Origin: Thermococcaceae archaeon
GTDB taxonomy: Archaea > Methanobacteriota_B > Thermococci > Thermococcales > Thermococcaceae
Length of the DNA stretch: 64,000 bases
Direction of reading: 5' to 3'
Assembly (NCBI GenBank): GCA_030156945.1
Contig: JASGLT010000001.1
Coordinates: forward strand, 62,001 to 126,000
In this document: positions 33,744 to 43,809 of the stretch, one piece after another
Layout: each line of letters starts with the position of its first letter
Position numbering within the stretch: position 1 is the first letter of the stretch
Made by a program: the position numbers and the translations under genes
Notes under the pieces: generated by a model
Seen by the model: only the letters and a program-made list of their open reading frames with translations
Database searches by the model: none
Told to the model about the DNA's origin: nothing

Positions 33744-34274
33744 ATGGCGATAACCGTTCCCGCTAACCAAAACGAGCAGAAATCAAACCCATCGGAGCGC
33801 GAGAGGCTTGAAAAGAGGATAGCCCAGCTCTGCAGGTTCCTTGGCAGGTCACCCTGGGTCTTCCACATAAACAGCGGCTCGTGCAACGGCTGTGACATCG
33901 AGATAATAGCAGCTCTAACGCCGCGCTACGACGCTGAGCGCTTTGGAGTTAAGCTCGTCGGCAGCCCAAGACACACTGATATACTCCTCGTAACTGGGCC
34001 TGTAACCAACCAGAGCCTTGAGAGGGTTAAACTCGTCTACGAGCAGACGCCAGAGCCTAAAATAGTCATAGCCGTGGGAGCGTGCCCGACCGGCGGAAGC
34101 GTCTTCTACGAGAGCCCCTTCACGAACGCCCCGCTGGACAGGGTTATCCCCGTGGACGTTTATGTTCCCGGCTGCCCGCCGAGGCCTGAGGCCATTCTTC
34201 ACGGCGTCGTTCTAGCCTTGGAGAAGCTCGCCAGGATGATTAAGGGGGAGGTTCCTGAGGAGGTGAACGAGTGA
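33744..34274 (+). CDS. mbhJ: membrane-bound hydrogenase small subunit J
   Basis: 176 aa. NuoB-like: NSGSCNGCDIEIIAALTPRY, then VIAVGACPTGGSVF and VPGCPPRPEAI provide the four cysteines of the proximal 4Fe4S cluster. Its ribosome site GGGGGTGAGG is part of the right edge of the 177-bp insertion. Couples the NiFe site in MbhL to the ferredoxin-oxidizing MbhN. Overlaps mbhK. Confidence 0.94.
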   Translation: MAITVPANQNEQKSNPSERERLEKRIAQLCRFLGRSPWVFHINSGSCNGCDIEIIAALTPRYDAERFGVKLVGSPRHTDILLVTGPVTNQSLERVKLVYEQTPEPKIVIAVGACPTGGSVFYESPFTNAPLDRVIPVDVYVPGCPPRPEAILHGVVLALEKLARMIKGEVPEEVNE

Positions 34275-34846
34275 TGAGTGAAGCTAATCCCATAACAGAG
34301 GTTAACGAGGTCAAAGAGCCGACGAAGGCAGAGGAAGTGGCGAAAAGAATAGCCGAGCGCTTCCCGAGCGCGAGCGTTGAGGTGAGGACCAATAAGTGGG
34401 GCAGGCAGAGGGTCTGGGTAAGGGTTCCGAGGGAGGACTACAAGGCTCTGATAAGTTTCATCAAGGGGCTCGACCCAGAGGCCCACTACTCGATAGGAAT
34501 AGAGCAGGACTGGGGAGAAGAGCTGGGCTTTCTCAGTCACCTTGTAATTCACTACAGGGACGCTCCTGCGGTTTCACTCATCGTGGATGTCCACGCTCCA
34601 AAGGACGACCCGGTGCTCCCAGATATCAGCGACGTCTTCCCGATAGCGCTCCAGTTCGAGAGAGAGGGAATTGAGATGGTCGGACTTGACTTCGAGGGTG
34701 CCCCGGACAAGAGGAGGCTATTCCTTCCAGATGATTTCCCTGAGGACATCTACCCGCTCCGCCTCGACGATAAGGGTATTTCAGAGGAGATGGTGAAGAA
34801 CGCGGGCCATCCATACCTGGTAAAGAAGGGAGGTGACTCAAAATGA
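34274..34846 (+). CDS. mbhK: membrane-bound hydrogenase subunit K (NuoC-like)
   Basis: 190 aa from the ATG at 34274, overlapping the mbhJ stop. NuoC-type features: RVPREDYKALISFIKG, DPEAHYSIGIEQDWGEELGF and the final DDFPEDIYPLRLDDKG. Soluble structural subunit of the peripheral arm with MbhJ, L and N. Confidence 0.92.
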   Translation: MSEANPITEVNEVKEPTKAEEVAKRIAERFPSASVEVRTNKWGRQRVWVRVPREDYKALISFIKGLDPEAHYSIGIEQDWGEELGFLSHLVIHYRDAPAVSLIVDVHAPKDDPVLPDISDVFPIALQFEREGIEMVGLDFEGAPDKRRLFLPDDFPEDIYPLRLDDKGISEEMVKNAGHPYLVKKGGDSK

Positions 34847-36123
34847 CAGAGAAAGTCGAGTACTGGGTCAAGATACCCTTCGGTCCAATTCATCCGGGCC
34901 TTGAAGAGCCCGAGAAGTTCATACTCACCCTCGACGGCGAGAGGATAGTTGACGTTGACGTCAAGCTCGGTTACAACCTTCGCGGAATCCAGTGGATAGC
35001 CCTCAGGAGAAACTACATCCAAATAATGTACCTCGCCGAGAGGATGTGCGGAATCTGCTCCTTCTCCCACAACCACACCTACACTAGGGCCGTTGAGGAG
35101 GCTGGCAACATAGAAGTTCCAGAGAGAGCTGAATACATCCGCGTAATCATCGGCGAGCTTGAGAGGATTCACTCCCACCTCCTCAACCTCGGTGTACTCG
35201 CTCACAACATAGGCTACGACACCCTGCTCCACCTCACCTGGCTCGCCCGTGAGAAGGTCATGGACACCCTTGAGGCCGTCTCCGGAAACCGTGTGAACTA
35301 CTCGATGGTTACGATAGGCGGCGTCAGGAGGGACATCGACGAGAAGAAGAGGAGGGTCATCGAGGAGATGATAAAGTACTACAAGGAAGCCTTCCCGCAG
35401 ATAGAGGAGGCCTTCCTCCACGACCCGACGATAGAGGCCCGTTTCAGGGACACGGCAGTGATAAGCAAGCGCGTTGCCCTGGAGCAGGGAGCCGTTGGCC
35501 CAACGGGAAGGGGGAGCGGAATCAGGGACGACGCCCGCTGGAGCGAGGGGCTTGGGGTTTATCCGGACCTCGGCATAAAGCCGGTCATGCCCCAGGACGT
35601 AACAGGAGAGAAGCCGAGGGGGGACGTCTTCGACAGGATGGCCGTCAGGATAGGGGAGCTCTGGCAGAGCCTTGAGCTCATAGAGCACGCCCTCGATGCC
35701 ATGCCAGATGGGCCGATAAAGACCTTCCCCAAGGACAATGTCCTCTACGCCAAGCTGAGGCTGATGGTTGACGGTGAGGGAATAGGCAGGTACGAGGCGC
35801 CGAGGGGGGAGCTGGTGCACTACGTCCGCGGAAAGAAGGGAAGCGATAAGCCGCTCCGCTGGAAGCCGAGGGAGCCGACGTTCCCGAACCTCTTCTCAGT
35901 TGCAAAGGGCGTCATCGGCGACCAGATGGCGGACTTCGTTGTGGCGGTGGCATCGATAGACCCGTGCCTGAGCTGTACCGACAGGGTTGCCGTTGTGCAG
36001 GACGGCAAGAAGAAAATCCTGACTGAGAAGGACCTGCTAAAGGCCTCAATAAAGAAGACGCGCGAGATCAACCCGGAGATCAAGGGAGACCCGAGCCCAC
36101 TTGGTGTTGGCTGTGTGAGGTGA
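34843..36123 (+). CDS. mbhL: membrane-bound hydrogenase large (NiFe) subunit L
   Basis: 426 aa. Nickel ligands are in ERMCGICSFSHNHTYTRAVE near residue 68 and in DPCLSCTDRVAVVQDGKKK near residue 377; unlike HydA the second motif is followed by about 50 residues, which are retained or processed in this family. NuoD-like. Active site for hydrogen evolution with ferredoxin as donor. ATGA overlap with mbhK. Confidence 0.95.
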   Translation: MTEKVEYWVKIPFGPIHPGLEEPEKFILTLDGERIVDVDVKLGYNLRGIQWIALRRNYIQIMYLAERMCGICSFSHNHTYTRAVEEAGNIEVPERAEYIRVIIGELERIHSHLLNLGVLAHNIGYDTLLHLTWLAREKVMDTLEAVSGNRVNYSMVTIGGVRRDIDEKKRRVIEEMIKYYKEAFPQIEEAFLHDPTIEARFRDTAVISKRVALEQGAVGPTGRGSGIRDDARWSEGLGVYPDLGIKPVMPQDVTGEKPRGDVFDRMAVRIGELWQSLELIEHALDAMPDGPIKTFPKDNVLYAKLRLMVDGEGIGRYEAPRGELVHYVRGKKGSDKPLRWKPREPTFPNLFSVAKGVIGDQMADFVVAVASIDPCLSCTDRVAVVQDGKKKILTEKDLLKASIKKTREINPEIKGDPSPLGVGCVR

Positions 36124-36127
36124 TAGC

Positions 36128-37120
36128 ATGGACGTGGTAAGTAACGTAGTTTATCCCGTTGCGGGCCTGCTCGGCCTCTACGCCTTCGTCTCACTCGCTT
36201 CACTCGTCTGGGAGGGAATAGACAGGAAGTTAGTGGCCAGAATGCAGAGGAGGATCGGTCCGCCGATACTCCAGCCGATCTATGACTTCCTCAAACTGGC
36301 CAGCAAGGAGACGATAATCCCGAACACCGCGAACTACATGTTCAGGGCCGCTCCTATCCTGGCTTTAGCAACGGCCATAGCCCTGTTAGCATACACGCCA
36401 GTGGGCTTTGAGCCGATACTGTCCGGAAAAGGCGACGTTATCGTCTTTATCTACCTCTTAACCCTCATCAGCTTCTTCAAGGTACTTGGTGCCGTAAGTT
36501 CAGGGAACCCGTACGCCAAGATAGGTGCAGCGAGGGAAGCGGCCCTAATGGTTTCAAGGGAACCAGCTATGATGCTGGCGATATTCACCATAATGTGGCG
36601 CATTGGGAAGCTCGGAGTTGACAAGCCCTTCAGCATGGCGACATTCTATCAGCACAACATATGGGAGATAGGAACCCCAATGAGCTTCGTGGGGGCCCTT
36701 ATACTCCTCTACGTCTTCGCCGTCTGGCTGGCGAGCGAGATAGAGGTCGGGTTCTTCAACATACCCGATGCCGAGGAGGAGATAGCGGAGGGACTCCTCG
36801 TCGAGTACAGCGGAAGGTACCTGGCACTCCTCAAGCTCACCAAGGCACTCAAAGGATACATAGCGGCATCCCTCGTTGTCGCGATATTCTTCCCGTGGGG
36901 AATCTCGGGCTACTTCGGGCTGAGTGGCCTCTCAGCGAACGTCGTTGACCTGCTATTCCACACTCTTAAGGTGTTCGTAGTCCTCTTCGTCGTTCAGAGC
37001 GTTTTCAGAGCAGTGACGGGGAGGCTGAAGATAACGCAGGCCGTTGACTTCCTCTGGAAGAACGCCTTCCTGGCCTCACTGATCGGCTCGCTCCTCATAG
37101 CGATGGAGGTGATAATGTGA
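36128..37120 (+). CDS. mbhM: membrane-bound hydrogenase subunit M (NuoH-like)
   Basis: 330 aa, about eight helices. NuoH hallmarks: RMQRRIGPPILQPIYDFLKL, AAREAALMVSREPAMM, and FFNIPDAEEEIAEGLLVEYS with its acidic cluster. It links the hydrogenase arm to the membrane. Overlaps mbhN by 4 bp. Confidence 0.95.
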   Translation: MDVVSNVVYPVAGLLGLYAFVSLASLVWEGIDRKLVARMQRRIGPPILQPIYDFLKLASKETIIPNTANYMFRAAPILALATAIALLAYTPVGFEPILSGKGDVIVFIYLLTLISFFKVLGAVSSGNPYAKIGAAREAALMVSREPAMMLAIFTIMWRIGKLGVDKPFSMATFYQHNIWEIGTPMSFVGALILLYVFAVWLASEIEVGFFNIPDAEEEIAEGLLVEYSGRYLALLKLTKALKGYIAASLVVAIFFPWGISGYFGLSGLSANVVDLLFHTLKVFVVLFVVQSVFRAVTGRLKITQAVDFLWKNAFLASLIGSLLIAMEVIM

Positions 37121-37548
37121 AGGCCCCAATTCTCGTCCCAGTGGTGCTCAGAAACCTCTTCAAGAAGCCAGCGACAAACCGTTTCCCGCAGACGGAGCCG
37201 GTTCCGATTCCCGAGGACTTCAGGGGAATAATAGCCTACAACGTGGACAAGTGCGTCGGCTGCAGGATGTGCGTCAACGTCTGTCCAGCTGGGGTCTTCG
37301 TTTACCTGCCGGAGATAAGGAAGGTTGCCCTCTGGACCGCTCGCTGTGTCTACTGCGGTCAGTGCGTTGACGTCTGCCCTACCGGGGCGCTCCAGTTAAG
37401 CAAGGACTTCCTGCTGGCCAGCTACGACAACCACGATGACAAGTTTATCCCGCTGAAGCCTGAAAAAGTCGAGGAGATAAAGAGGAAGCTGGAAGAACAG
37501 AAGAAGGCCAAAGAGGCCACGAAGAAGGAGAAGGAAGGGAAGGCTTGA
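37117..37548 (+). CDS. mbhN: membrane-bound hydrogenase ferredoxin-like subunit N (NuoI-like)
   Basis: 143 aa. Two 4Fe4S motifs, CVGCRMCVNVCPAG and CVYCGQCVDVCPTG, in the NuoI arrangement, receiving electrons from reduced ferredoxin. A long charged helix ends the protein (EEIKRKLEEQKKAKEATKKE). Last gene of the operon, with a T run right after the stop. Confidence 0.94.
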   Translation: MKAPILVPVVLRNLFKKPATNRFPQTEPVPIPEDFRGIIAYNVDKCVGCRMCVNVCPAGVFVYLPEIRKVALWTARCVYCGQCVDVCPTGALQLSKDFLLASYDNHDDKFIPLKPEKVEEIKRKLEEQKKAKEATKKEKEGKA

Positions 37549-37553
37549 TTTTT
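37549..37553 (+). terminator. oligo-T terminator after mbhN
   Basis: Five T residues directly after the stop, with a second T4 run at 37561; separates the mbh operon from the convergent ferritin-like genes. Confidence 0.4.
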
Positions 37554-37556
37554 CCT

Positions 37557-38042
37557 TTACTTTTCGTTGATTCCCATTTTACTTGCAAGGGCCTTCAGGG
37601 ACTCATAGTGGCCTCTCTCAACGTCCGCCAGCGTGAGGTAAACCTTTTTGAGCTCCTCGTTTTTGCACTCCTCTGCGAGCTTTCTGTATATCGTCTCGGC
37701 CAGCTTTTCGCTCTCCATCGCCGTCTCTAAAACGTCCTTCAAATCCTCGACCTTCCAGAACTTGCCCAAGACGTTGAGTGATTCAACGTTCGCTATTTTT
37801 ACCTCGACCAGCTCGTCCCCGTAGTTCTGGCGGTAGATTTTGTAGAGCTCGTCGCCGTGCCCTTTAGATTCATCTCCGAGCCTCTTGAAGGTGTTCACGA
37901 CTTCTTCAGGAAGTCTAAGCTCCTTGGCGCGCTCGGCGAGCTTCCAGTACGTTTCGGCTTCCTCGTATTCACCTTTAATCCAGTAGCTTAACAGCTCCCT
38001 CTCGTCCAGCTTTCTTATCTCGTTAAGAATTTCCACGACCAT
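37557..38042 (-). CDS. ferritin-like/rubrerythrin-type diiron protein, second of pair
   Basis: About 161 aa from the ATG at 38042, with GGTGATTG upstream. Four-helix design with diiron ligand candidates in GEYEEAETYWKLAERA, LGDESKGHGDELYKIY, TAMESEKLAETIYRKL and ADVERGHYESLKAL (the ExxH pairs). There is no rubredoxin domain, unlike classic rubrerythrin. Paralogue of the next gene upstream (same motifs throughout), from tandem duplication. Probably in oxidative-stress or iron handling. Confidence 0.8.
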   Translation of the reverse strand: MVVEILNEIRKLDERELLSYWIKGEYEEAETYWKLAERAKELRLPEEVVNTFKRLGDESKGHGDELYKIYRQNYGDELVEVKIANVESLNVLGKFWKVEDLKDVLETAMESEKLAETIYRKLAEECKNEELKKVYLTLADVERGHYESLKALASKMGINEK

Positions 38043-38043
38043 T

Positions 38044-38523
38044 TCAATCACCCAGCTTTTCGTATTCCGCCTTCAGGGCCTCGTAATGGGTCTTCTCAAC
38101 CTCAGCGAGTTTGAGGTAAAGCTCCTTCAGCCGTTCATCTTCCACTTTCTCGGCGAGGAGCTTGTAGACCTTATGGGCCGTCAGCTCGCTCTCCATCGCC
38201 GCCTCAAGAACCTCCTTTATCTGATCCGCCCTCTCGAACTTGTTGAGAACCGGGAGAACTTCCACAGGCGGGATATCCACCTTCGGCTCCCTCAAAAAGC
38301 TCTCCCTGAAAACCTTTGTGAGCTCCTCGGCGTGTTTCAGTGAGTCTCTGGAGAGCTTTTCAAAGACCCTGACTATGCTCTCTCCAAGCCCGAGGGCCTT
38401 TGCCCTCTCGGCGAGCTCTTTGTAGAGCTTTGCCTCCTCCTTCTCCCCGCTTATCCAGTAGGCTAAGGCCTCTTCGTAGCTCAGCTTTGATAACATTTCG
38501 ATGACATCATCAACGTCCATCAT
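38044..38523 (-). CDS. ferritin-like/rubrerythrin-type diiron protein, first of pair
   Basis: About 159 aa from the ATG at 38523. Same fold and ligands as its neighbour: SGEKEEAKLYKELAERA, LSRDSLKHAEELTKVF, AMESELTAHKVYKLL and AEVEKTHYEALKAEY. In the second ligand motif the acid before the histidine is shifted (DSLKH versus DESKGH), so the two copies may differ in metal binding. First gene of a two-gene operon facing the mbh operon. Confidence 0.8.
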   Translation of the reverse strand: MMDVDDVIEMLSKLSYEEALAYWISGEKEEAKLYKELAERAKALGLGESIVRVFEKLSRDSLKHAEELTKVFRESFLREPKVDIPPVEVLPVLNKFERADQIKEVLEAAMESELTAHKVYKLLAEKVEDERLKELYLKLAEVEKTHYEALKAEYEKLGD

Positions 38524-38562
38524 ATCAACCACGGTAAGGGAGACGGTGTAGCCCTAATAAGC

Positions 38563-39048
38563 CTATTCCTTTACCTCAAAGCGGAGAAGTTCCCGACGTC
38601 CGAGCACTCCAACCCCCGCTTTCTTTCCCAGAACTTCAACTAAAACCGTGTAGTCGGGATCGCTCAGGTTTACGGGGTGCCCATAGCGCTCGACTATGAG
38701 AGAGCCGAGCTTCACCTCAAGCTCCCTCTGGGATAGCTTTTTGTTCCCCCTCACCTTTGCCCGGACCGCAAAGGTGCCATTGATTTTCTCCGCAAGCTTC
38801 AAAACTGCCTCCGCTATATCCTCAAAATCAGCTTTGACCATAACTTCCAGGGGAACTGCCCTCTGAATGGCCTGAGTCTCGAAGTTTTTCAACCTTTTGA
38901 GAATTTCCTCCTTTGGAAGGGGCGTCTCGGCCAATAAAACCCCCCTCCAGTTAGTTCCATGGACTCTAACCCTTTCAAGAGCCCATTCAAGCTCCAGTAT
39001 TGCATCCCCCTCCCTAACTGGCTCCGTAGTTACGAGAATGAACGCCAT
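38563..39048 (-). CDS. THUMP-domain protein, TAN1-like
   Basis: About 161 aa from the ATG at 39048 (MAFILVTTEPVREGDAI) after GGGGGTTGG; TATA box at 39070-39080 on the same strand excludes the ORF-track start. THUMP features: HGTNWRGVLLAETPLPKEE, GTFAVRAKVRGNKKLSQREL and VNLSDPDYTVLVEV, the RNA-binding fold of tRNA modification enzymes. No catalytic domain is attached, as in TAN1, the adaptor for tRNA acetylation. Divergent from the AAA ATPase. Confidence 0.82.
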   Translation of the reverse strand: MAFILVTTEPVREGDAILELEWALERVRVHGTNWRGVLLAETPLPKEEILKRLKNFETQAIQRAVPLEVMVKADFEDIAEAVLKLAEKINGTFAVRAKVRGNKKLSQRELEVKLGSLIVERYGHPVNLSDPDYTVLVEVLGKKAGVGVLGRRELLRFEVKE

Positions 39049-39069
39049 CGACCAACCCCCAACGGACAA

Positions 39070-39080
39070 ACTTTTATATT
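39070..39080 (-). promoter_or_regulatory. TATA box of the THUMP gene
   Basis: Reverse-strand AATATAAAAG about 25-32 bp before the ATG at 39048, implying a very short leader. Confidence 0.55.
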
Positions 39081-39110
39081 CCGACCTCAAAGTTATTGCG
39101 GTGGGATAAA

Positions 39111-40313
39111 ATGGAACCTGCAAAACTTAAGCTTTATTCACCTCAACTGTACGAAGTTTACGGTCTTTCTCGAAATCCATTTGAGCAGCTTGCAAGCGAA
39201 GGTATAAGAGATGTGGAGAGCATACACGTTTATCAGGAAGTCGACATGAGAATTCAGATGATAATCTCCGAGGTAATAGGACACAAAAGCTCAATAGCTC
39301 TCAGCATCGTGGGACCCCTCGGAATGGGCAAGACCCAGAGGCTGAAGACCATAGCCAAGGCGATAGAGGAAAACGGTGGCAAAGCTCTCTACGTAAAGGT
39401 CGATACCCACGACATCCTCAAGCTCACGAGGGACATCTTCTACGCCCTCAAACCGCCAAAGAGCCGGACGAACATATTCCTGGAAAACCTGAGCCGGAAA
39501 CTCGGCTTCATAGACAGGCTTGAGAAGATGCTGAGCGACACAAAAGAGTACAAGAGCAGGGACATCGCCGAACTTCTCACGGAGGAGCTGAGCAAATACC
39601 GCTACTCCGCCCTACTCCTCGACGAACTGGAGAACATGAGGGGGGCTTCCGAGAAGGAGAAGATACAGTTCTTTGAGATGCTGAGGCATTTCATAAGCAA
39701 CATGCCAAAAGGCTGCATAGTGGCCTTCGCAAGCATCCCGGAGGCCTACGAGGAGTACTCCCAGATATTCCCGGCCTTTTTCATGCGCCTTCACTACGAG
39801 TTCAAACTGAGGCCAATGAGCCTCGACGAGGCCTACGAGCTCGTAAAGAAGAGGCTAAACAGAGTGAGGATAAAGGACACCGACGACCCACTGTATCCTT
39901 TCACCGAGGATGCAATCAAGCTCATCCACAGGCTCGGTAAAGGCAATCCAAGGCAGACCCTCAGACTCCTTCACTACGTGTTGACCGAGGCCGCAAAGCA
40001 CCGCTTCGACCCGATAGACGACCTCGTAATCACGACGATACTCGAGGAACCCAAGAGCCTTGAGGAGTACCTCACGAGAATACCCAAGGATTACAAAGAC
40101 CTCATAAACGCCATCGTGTTCGAGTTCATGGGCGGGCCGGTGAGCTACATCCAGGTGGCAAAGGCGGTCAAAAAACCTGGAGTGCAAGTGTATGAGAGCC
40201 TAAACGAACTCGTGAGGCTGGGCTTTCTTGTTGGAGACCCCGGGGGAAACTACAAGGTTCCAGATTACGTCAGGAAGTTCCTTGAGGAAGGCCAAGGTCA
40301 GAGTGAAGAGTGA
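39111..40313 (+). CDS. AAA ATPase with winged-helix end, Orc1/Cdc6- or ExeA-like
   Basis: 400 aa from the ATG at 39111 (MEPAKLKLYSPQLYEVYG) after GGTGGG. NPFEQLASEG opening, Walker A VGPLGMGKTQRL, Walker B SALLLDELENM, sensor motifs in CIVAFASIPEAYEE, and the RLGKGNPRQTLRLLHYV arginine-containing lid of the Orc/Cdc6/TniB group. Residues from about 315 form a winged helix (GGPVSYIQVAKAVKKPGVQV). It is shorter in the initiator motif than true Cdc6, so I treat it as a paralogue of unknown role rather than the replication initiator. Confidence 0.75.
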   Translation: MEPAKLKLYSPQLYEVYGLSRNPFEQLASEGIRDVESIHVYQEVDMRIQMIISEVIGHKSSIALSIVGPLGMGKTQRLKTIAKAIEENGGKALYVKVDTHDILKLTRDIFYALKPPKSRTNIFLENLSRKLGFIDRLEKMLSDTKEYKSRDIAELLTEELSKYRYSALLLDELENMRGASEKEKIQFFEMLRHFISNMPKGCIVAFASIPEAYEEYSQIFPAFFMRLHYEFKLRPMSLDEAYELVKKRLNRVRIKDTDDPLYPFTEDAIKLIHRLGKGNPRQTLRLLHYVLTEAAKHRFDPIDDLVITTILEEPKSLEEYLTRIPKDYKDLINAIVFEFMGGPVSYIQVAKAVKKPGVQVYESLNELVRLGFLVGDPGGNYKVPDYVRKFLEEGQGQSEE

Positions 40314-40319
40314 TGCCCA

Positions 40320-40850
40320 ATGCCCAACTACGAGGAACACGTCCTCAGCGGGCTGGTTAGTTACCCCTTTATCGTTTTGCTCTGTGGCTTCCTCACATCG
40401 AAGGTGATTCCTGTTGAGCTGACACCCCTCTCCCTCATTATTGGATACGCTTTTTACGTCCTTGGAAGCGATTTACCGGACATGGACCACCCCAACGCCC
40501 TCCTCCACAGGGGAGCAAAGGCCATAGTGGCGGTTTTAGTTGGGGGTGTTGCCTATCTGAACCTGGCTGGAAGTTTTAAGTTAGGCCCGCCATGGCTGGA
40601 CGTTGCAGTGACGTGGGGCGTTAGTGCGCTTGCCGCTCTGGGGGCATGGTACGTCTTTACGCTCATGATGCCAAACCACAGGGGAGTGATGCATTCCCTC
40701 CTTTTTGCATCCATATACGGACTACTGGCCTTTCTAACAGTTGAATACGGACTGAGGATGAGGTCTGGAGAAGCTTTATACGTGGCTATAGTCTCTTTCT
40801 GTGGCTACACTCTCCACTTGCTCCTTGACAGGGAGATAAAGCTACTCTAA
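40320..40850 (+). CDS. membrane-bound metal-dependent hydrolase, YdjM/DUF457-like
   Basis: 176 aa, about four helices. Histidine and acid motifs of the YdjM family in order: NYEEHVLSGL, LGSDLPDMDHPNALLHRG, MPNHRGVMHSLLF and TLHLLLDREIK. The conserved H, D and HRG..H residues would bind a metal at the membrane. Starts 7 bp after the AAA ATPase stop, so probably cotranscribed. Substrate unknown. Confidence 0.82.
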   Translation: MPNYEEHVLSGLVSYPFIVLLCGFLTSKVIPVELTPLSLIIGYAFYVLGSDLPDMDHPNALLHRGAKAIVAVLVGGVAYLNLAGSFKLGPPWLDVAVTWGVSALAALGAWYVFTLMMPNHRGVMHSLLFASIYGLLAFLTVEYGLRMRSGEALYVAIVSFCGYTLHLLLDREIKLL

Positions 40851-40883
40851 GGGTAAGAAGCAGATACACATCTATGACCCACA

Positions 40884-40897
40884 ATGCTTTTAAGCAT
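40884..40897 (+). promoter_or_regulatory. TATA region of trxB within palindrome ATGCTTTTAAGCAT
   Basis: Near-perfect 14-bp dyad surrounding the TATA-like CTTTTAAG, about 45 bp before the ATG at 40936. A protein binding this dyad would block TBP; it may also be a coincidental symmetric TATA box. Confidence 0.45.
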
Positions 40898-40935
40898 GCC
40901 CCTTTACCTCCGCTTAGAAACTGGAGGTGAGAAAA

Positions 40936-41928
40936 ATGTTCAGCCTTGGAGGGTTCTCGCGCGGGGGGGAGTATGAGAATAAAACTTGGGACGTTCTCAT
41001 CATTGGAGCGGGGCCTGCTGGCTTCACAGCGGCAATCTACGCAGCAAGATACGGGCTCGACACTCTCATCATCAGCAAAGACCTCGGAGGAAACATGGCG
41101 CTTACTGACCTCATAGAGAACTATCCCGGCTTTCCCGAGGGGATCAGCGGTTCAGAGCTCACCAACAGGATGCACGAGCAGGTGAAGAAGCTCGGCGTCG
41201 ACGTGGTCTTTGACGAGGTAGTCCGGATAGACCCTGCCGAGTGCGCCTACTACGAAGGGCCCTGCAAGTTCACAGTGAAGACTGCAAACGGGAAGGAATA
41301 CAGAGGGAGGACGATCATTATAGCCGTGGGTGCCGCACCCAGGAAGCTCCACGTTCCAGGAGAGGAGGAGCTCACCGGAAGGGGCGTCAGCTACTGCGCA
41401 ACCTGCGACGGTCCCCTCTTCAAGGGCAAGAAGGTTATAGTCGTAGGCGGTGGAAACACGGCCCTTCAGGAGGCTTTGTATCTTAAAAGCATCGGGGTTG
41501 ACGTCACCCTCGTCCACAGGAGAAAGGAGTTCAGGGCGGACAAGATACTTCAGGACAGGTTTAAGGAGAGCGGCATTCCGGCGATACTCGACACTGTCGT
41601 TACCGAGATCATCGGAAAGGACAAGGTCGAGGCAGTTAGGCTGAAGAACGTCAAGACCGGCGAAGAAACCGAGATGAAGGTCGATGGAGTGTTCATCTTC
41701 ATCGGCTACGAGCCGAAGACCGACTTCGTGAAGCACCTCGGCATAACAGACGAGTACGGCTACATCCCGGTTGACATGCACATGCGCACCAAGGTGAAGG
41801 GCATCTTCGCAGCGGGCGACATAACCAACGTCTTCAAGCAGATAGCGGTGGCAGTCGGGCAGGGAGCGATAGCGGCCAACTCGGTCAAGGAACTCCTCGA
41901 GGAATGGAAGAGCAAGAACGAGGAGTGA
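40936..41928 (+). CDS. trxB: thioredoxin reductase
   Basis: 330 aa from the ATG at 40936 (MFSLGGFSRGGEYEN), preceded by GGAGGTGAG. FAD motif VLIIGAGPAGFTAAIYAARYG, redox disulfide SYCATCDGPLFKG (CATC), NAD(P) motif VIVVGGGNTALQEALYL followed by VHRRKEFRA, and C-terminal GIFAAGDITN. Reduces thioredoxin or glutaredoxin-like PDO proteins in the cytosol. From memory its orthologue also neighbours the same aminotransferase in T. kodakarensis. Confidence 0.95.
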   Translation: MFSLGGFSRGGEYENKTWDVLIIGAGPAGFTAAIYAARYGLDTLIISKDLGGNMALTDLIENYPGFPEGISGSELTNRMHEQVKKLGVDVVFDEVVRIDPAECAYYEGPCKFTVKTANGKEYRGRTIIIAVGAAPRKLHVPGEEELTGRGVSYCATCDGPLFKGKKVIVVGGGNTALQEALYLKSIGVDVTLVHRRKEFRADKILQDRFKESGIPAILDTVVTEIIGKDKVEAVRLKNVKTGEETEMKVDGVFIFIGYEPKTDFVKHLGITDEYGYIPVDMHMRTKVKGIFAAGDITNVFKQIAVAVGQGAIAANSVKELLEEWKSKNEE

Positions 41929-42212
41929 CTATCTTTTTCAGCTTTTCCTCTAGCTCCTTTTTCGACAGGCAAACAACCTCTTTTGAATCTCCAATAACGT
42001 AGGGTTCCTTTCCATTTGAGTTCTGGGCCCCAAGTGAGAAGATAGCTGAGGCTAAGGCATTAATCACCACTACAACCAAGTTCCCACCGAGAAGATAAGA
42101 AAATACCAGACCGGAAGCAACTCCAACCCCTACAAGGATTAGGAACCTCCGAAGCCCCGTACCAGATTCCCTGTAGGGAAGTCCATCACGAGTTGCTGGA
42201 TTTCCACCCCAT
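41885..42212 (-). pseudogene. two-helix membrane protein with EPYVIGD motif, 5' frameshifted
   Basis: The ORF track shows only 64 aa from a TTG. By hand the frame is open further upstream: RESGTGLRRFLILVGVGVAS and a second helix lead to GKEPYVIGDSKEVVCLSKKE. The only plausible start, ATG 42212 with GGTG 7 bp upstream (MGWKSSNS-stop), is one frame off, so a single-base indel near codon 8 breaks the gene, or the TTG is used. The same C-terminal motif occurs in 61039-61287 and 61463-61786. The 3' end overlaps trxB by 44 bp. Confidence 0.5.
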
Positions 42213-42262
42213 TGGCTTCACCACTATACCACCGAATTCTGAAACTCATTGATAGTTATTAA

Positions 42263-43741
<1,479 letters not shown>

Positions 43742-43809
43742 GAACCTTTTCTTATTTCCATTCCTAAAAAATTTTAAAGCCACTCCCCAAACTGGTTCTT
43801 GGTGATAAC

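Noticed and set aside
34750-35820. 356-aa reverse-strand ORF
   Set aside because: Lies entirely opposite mbhK/mbhL, which have clear hydrogenase motifs; a frame kept open by biased codon use.
42170-42240. tRNA-like stretch GGTATAGTGGTGAAGCC on the reverse strand
   Set aside because: No B box (GGTTCGAATCC type) or acceptor stem pairing at the right distance; it is the ribosome-site region of the frameshifted membrane gene.
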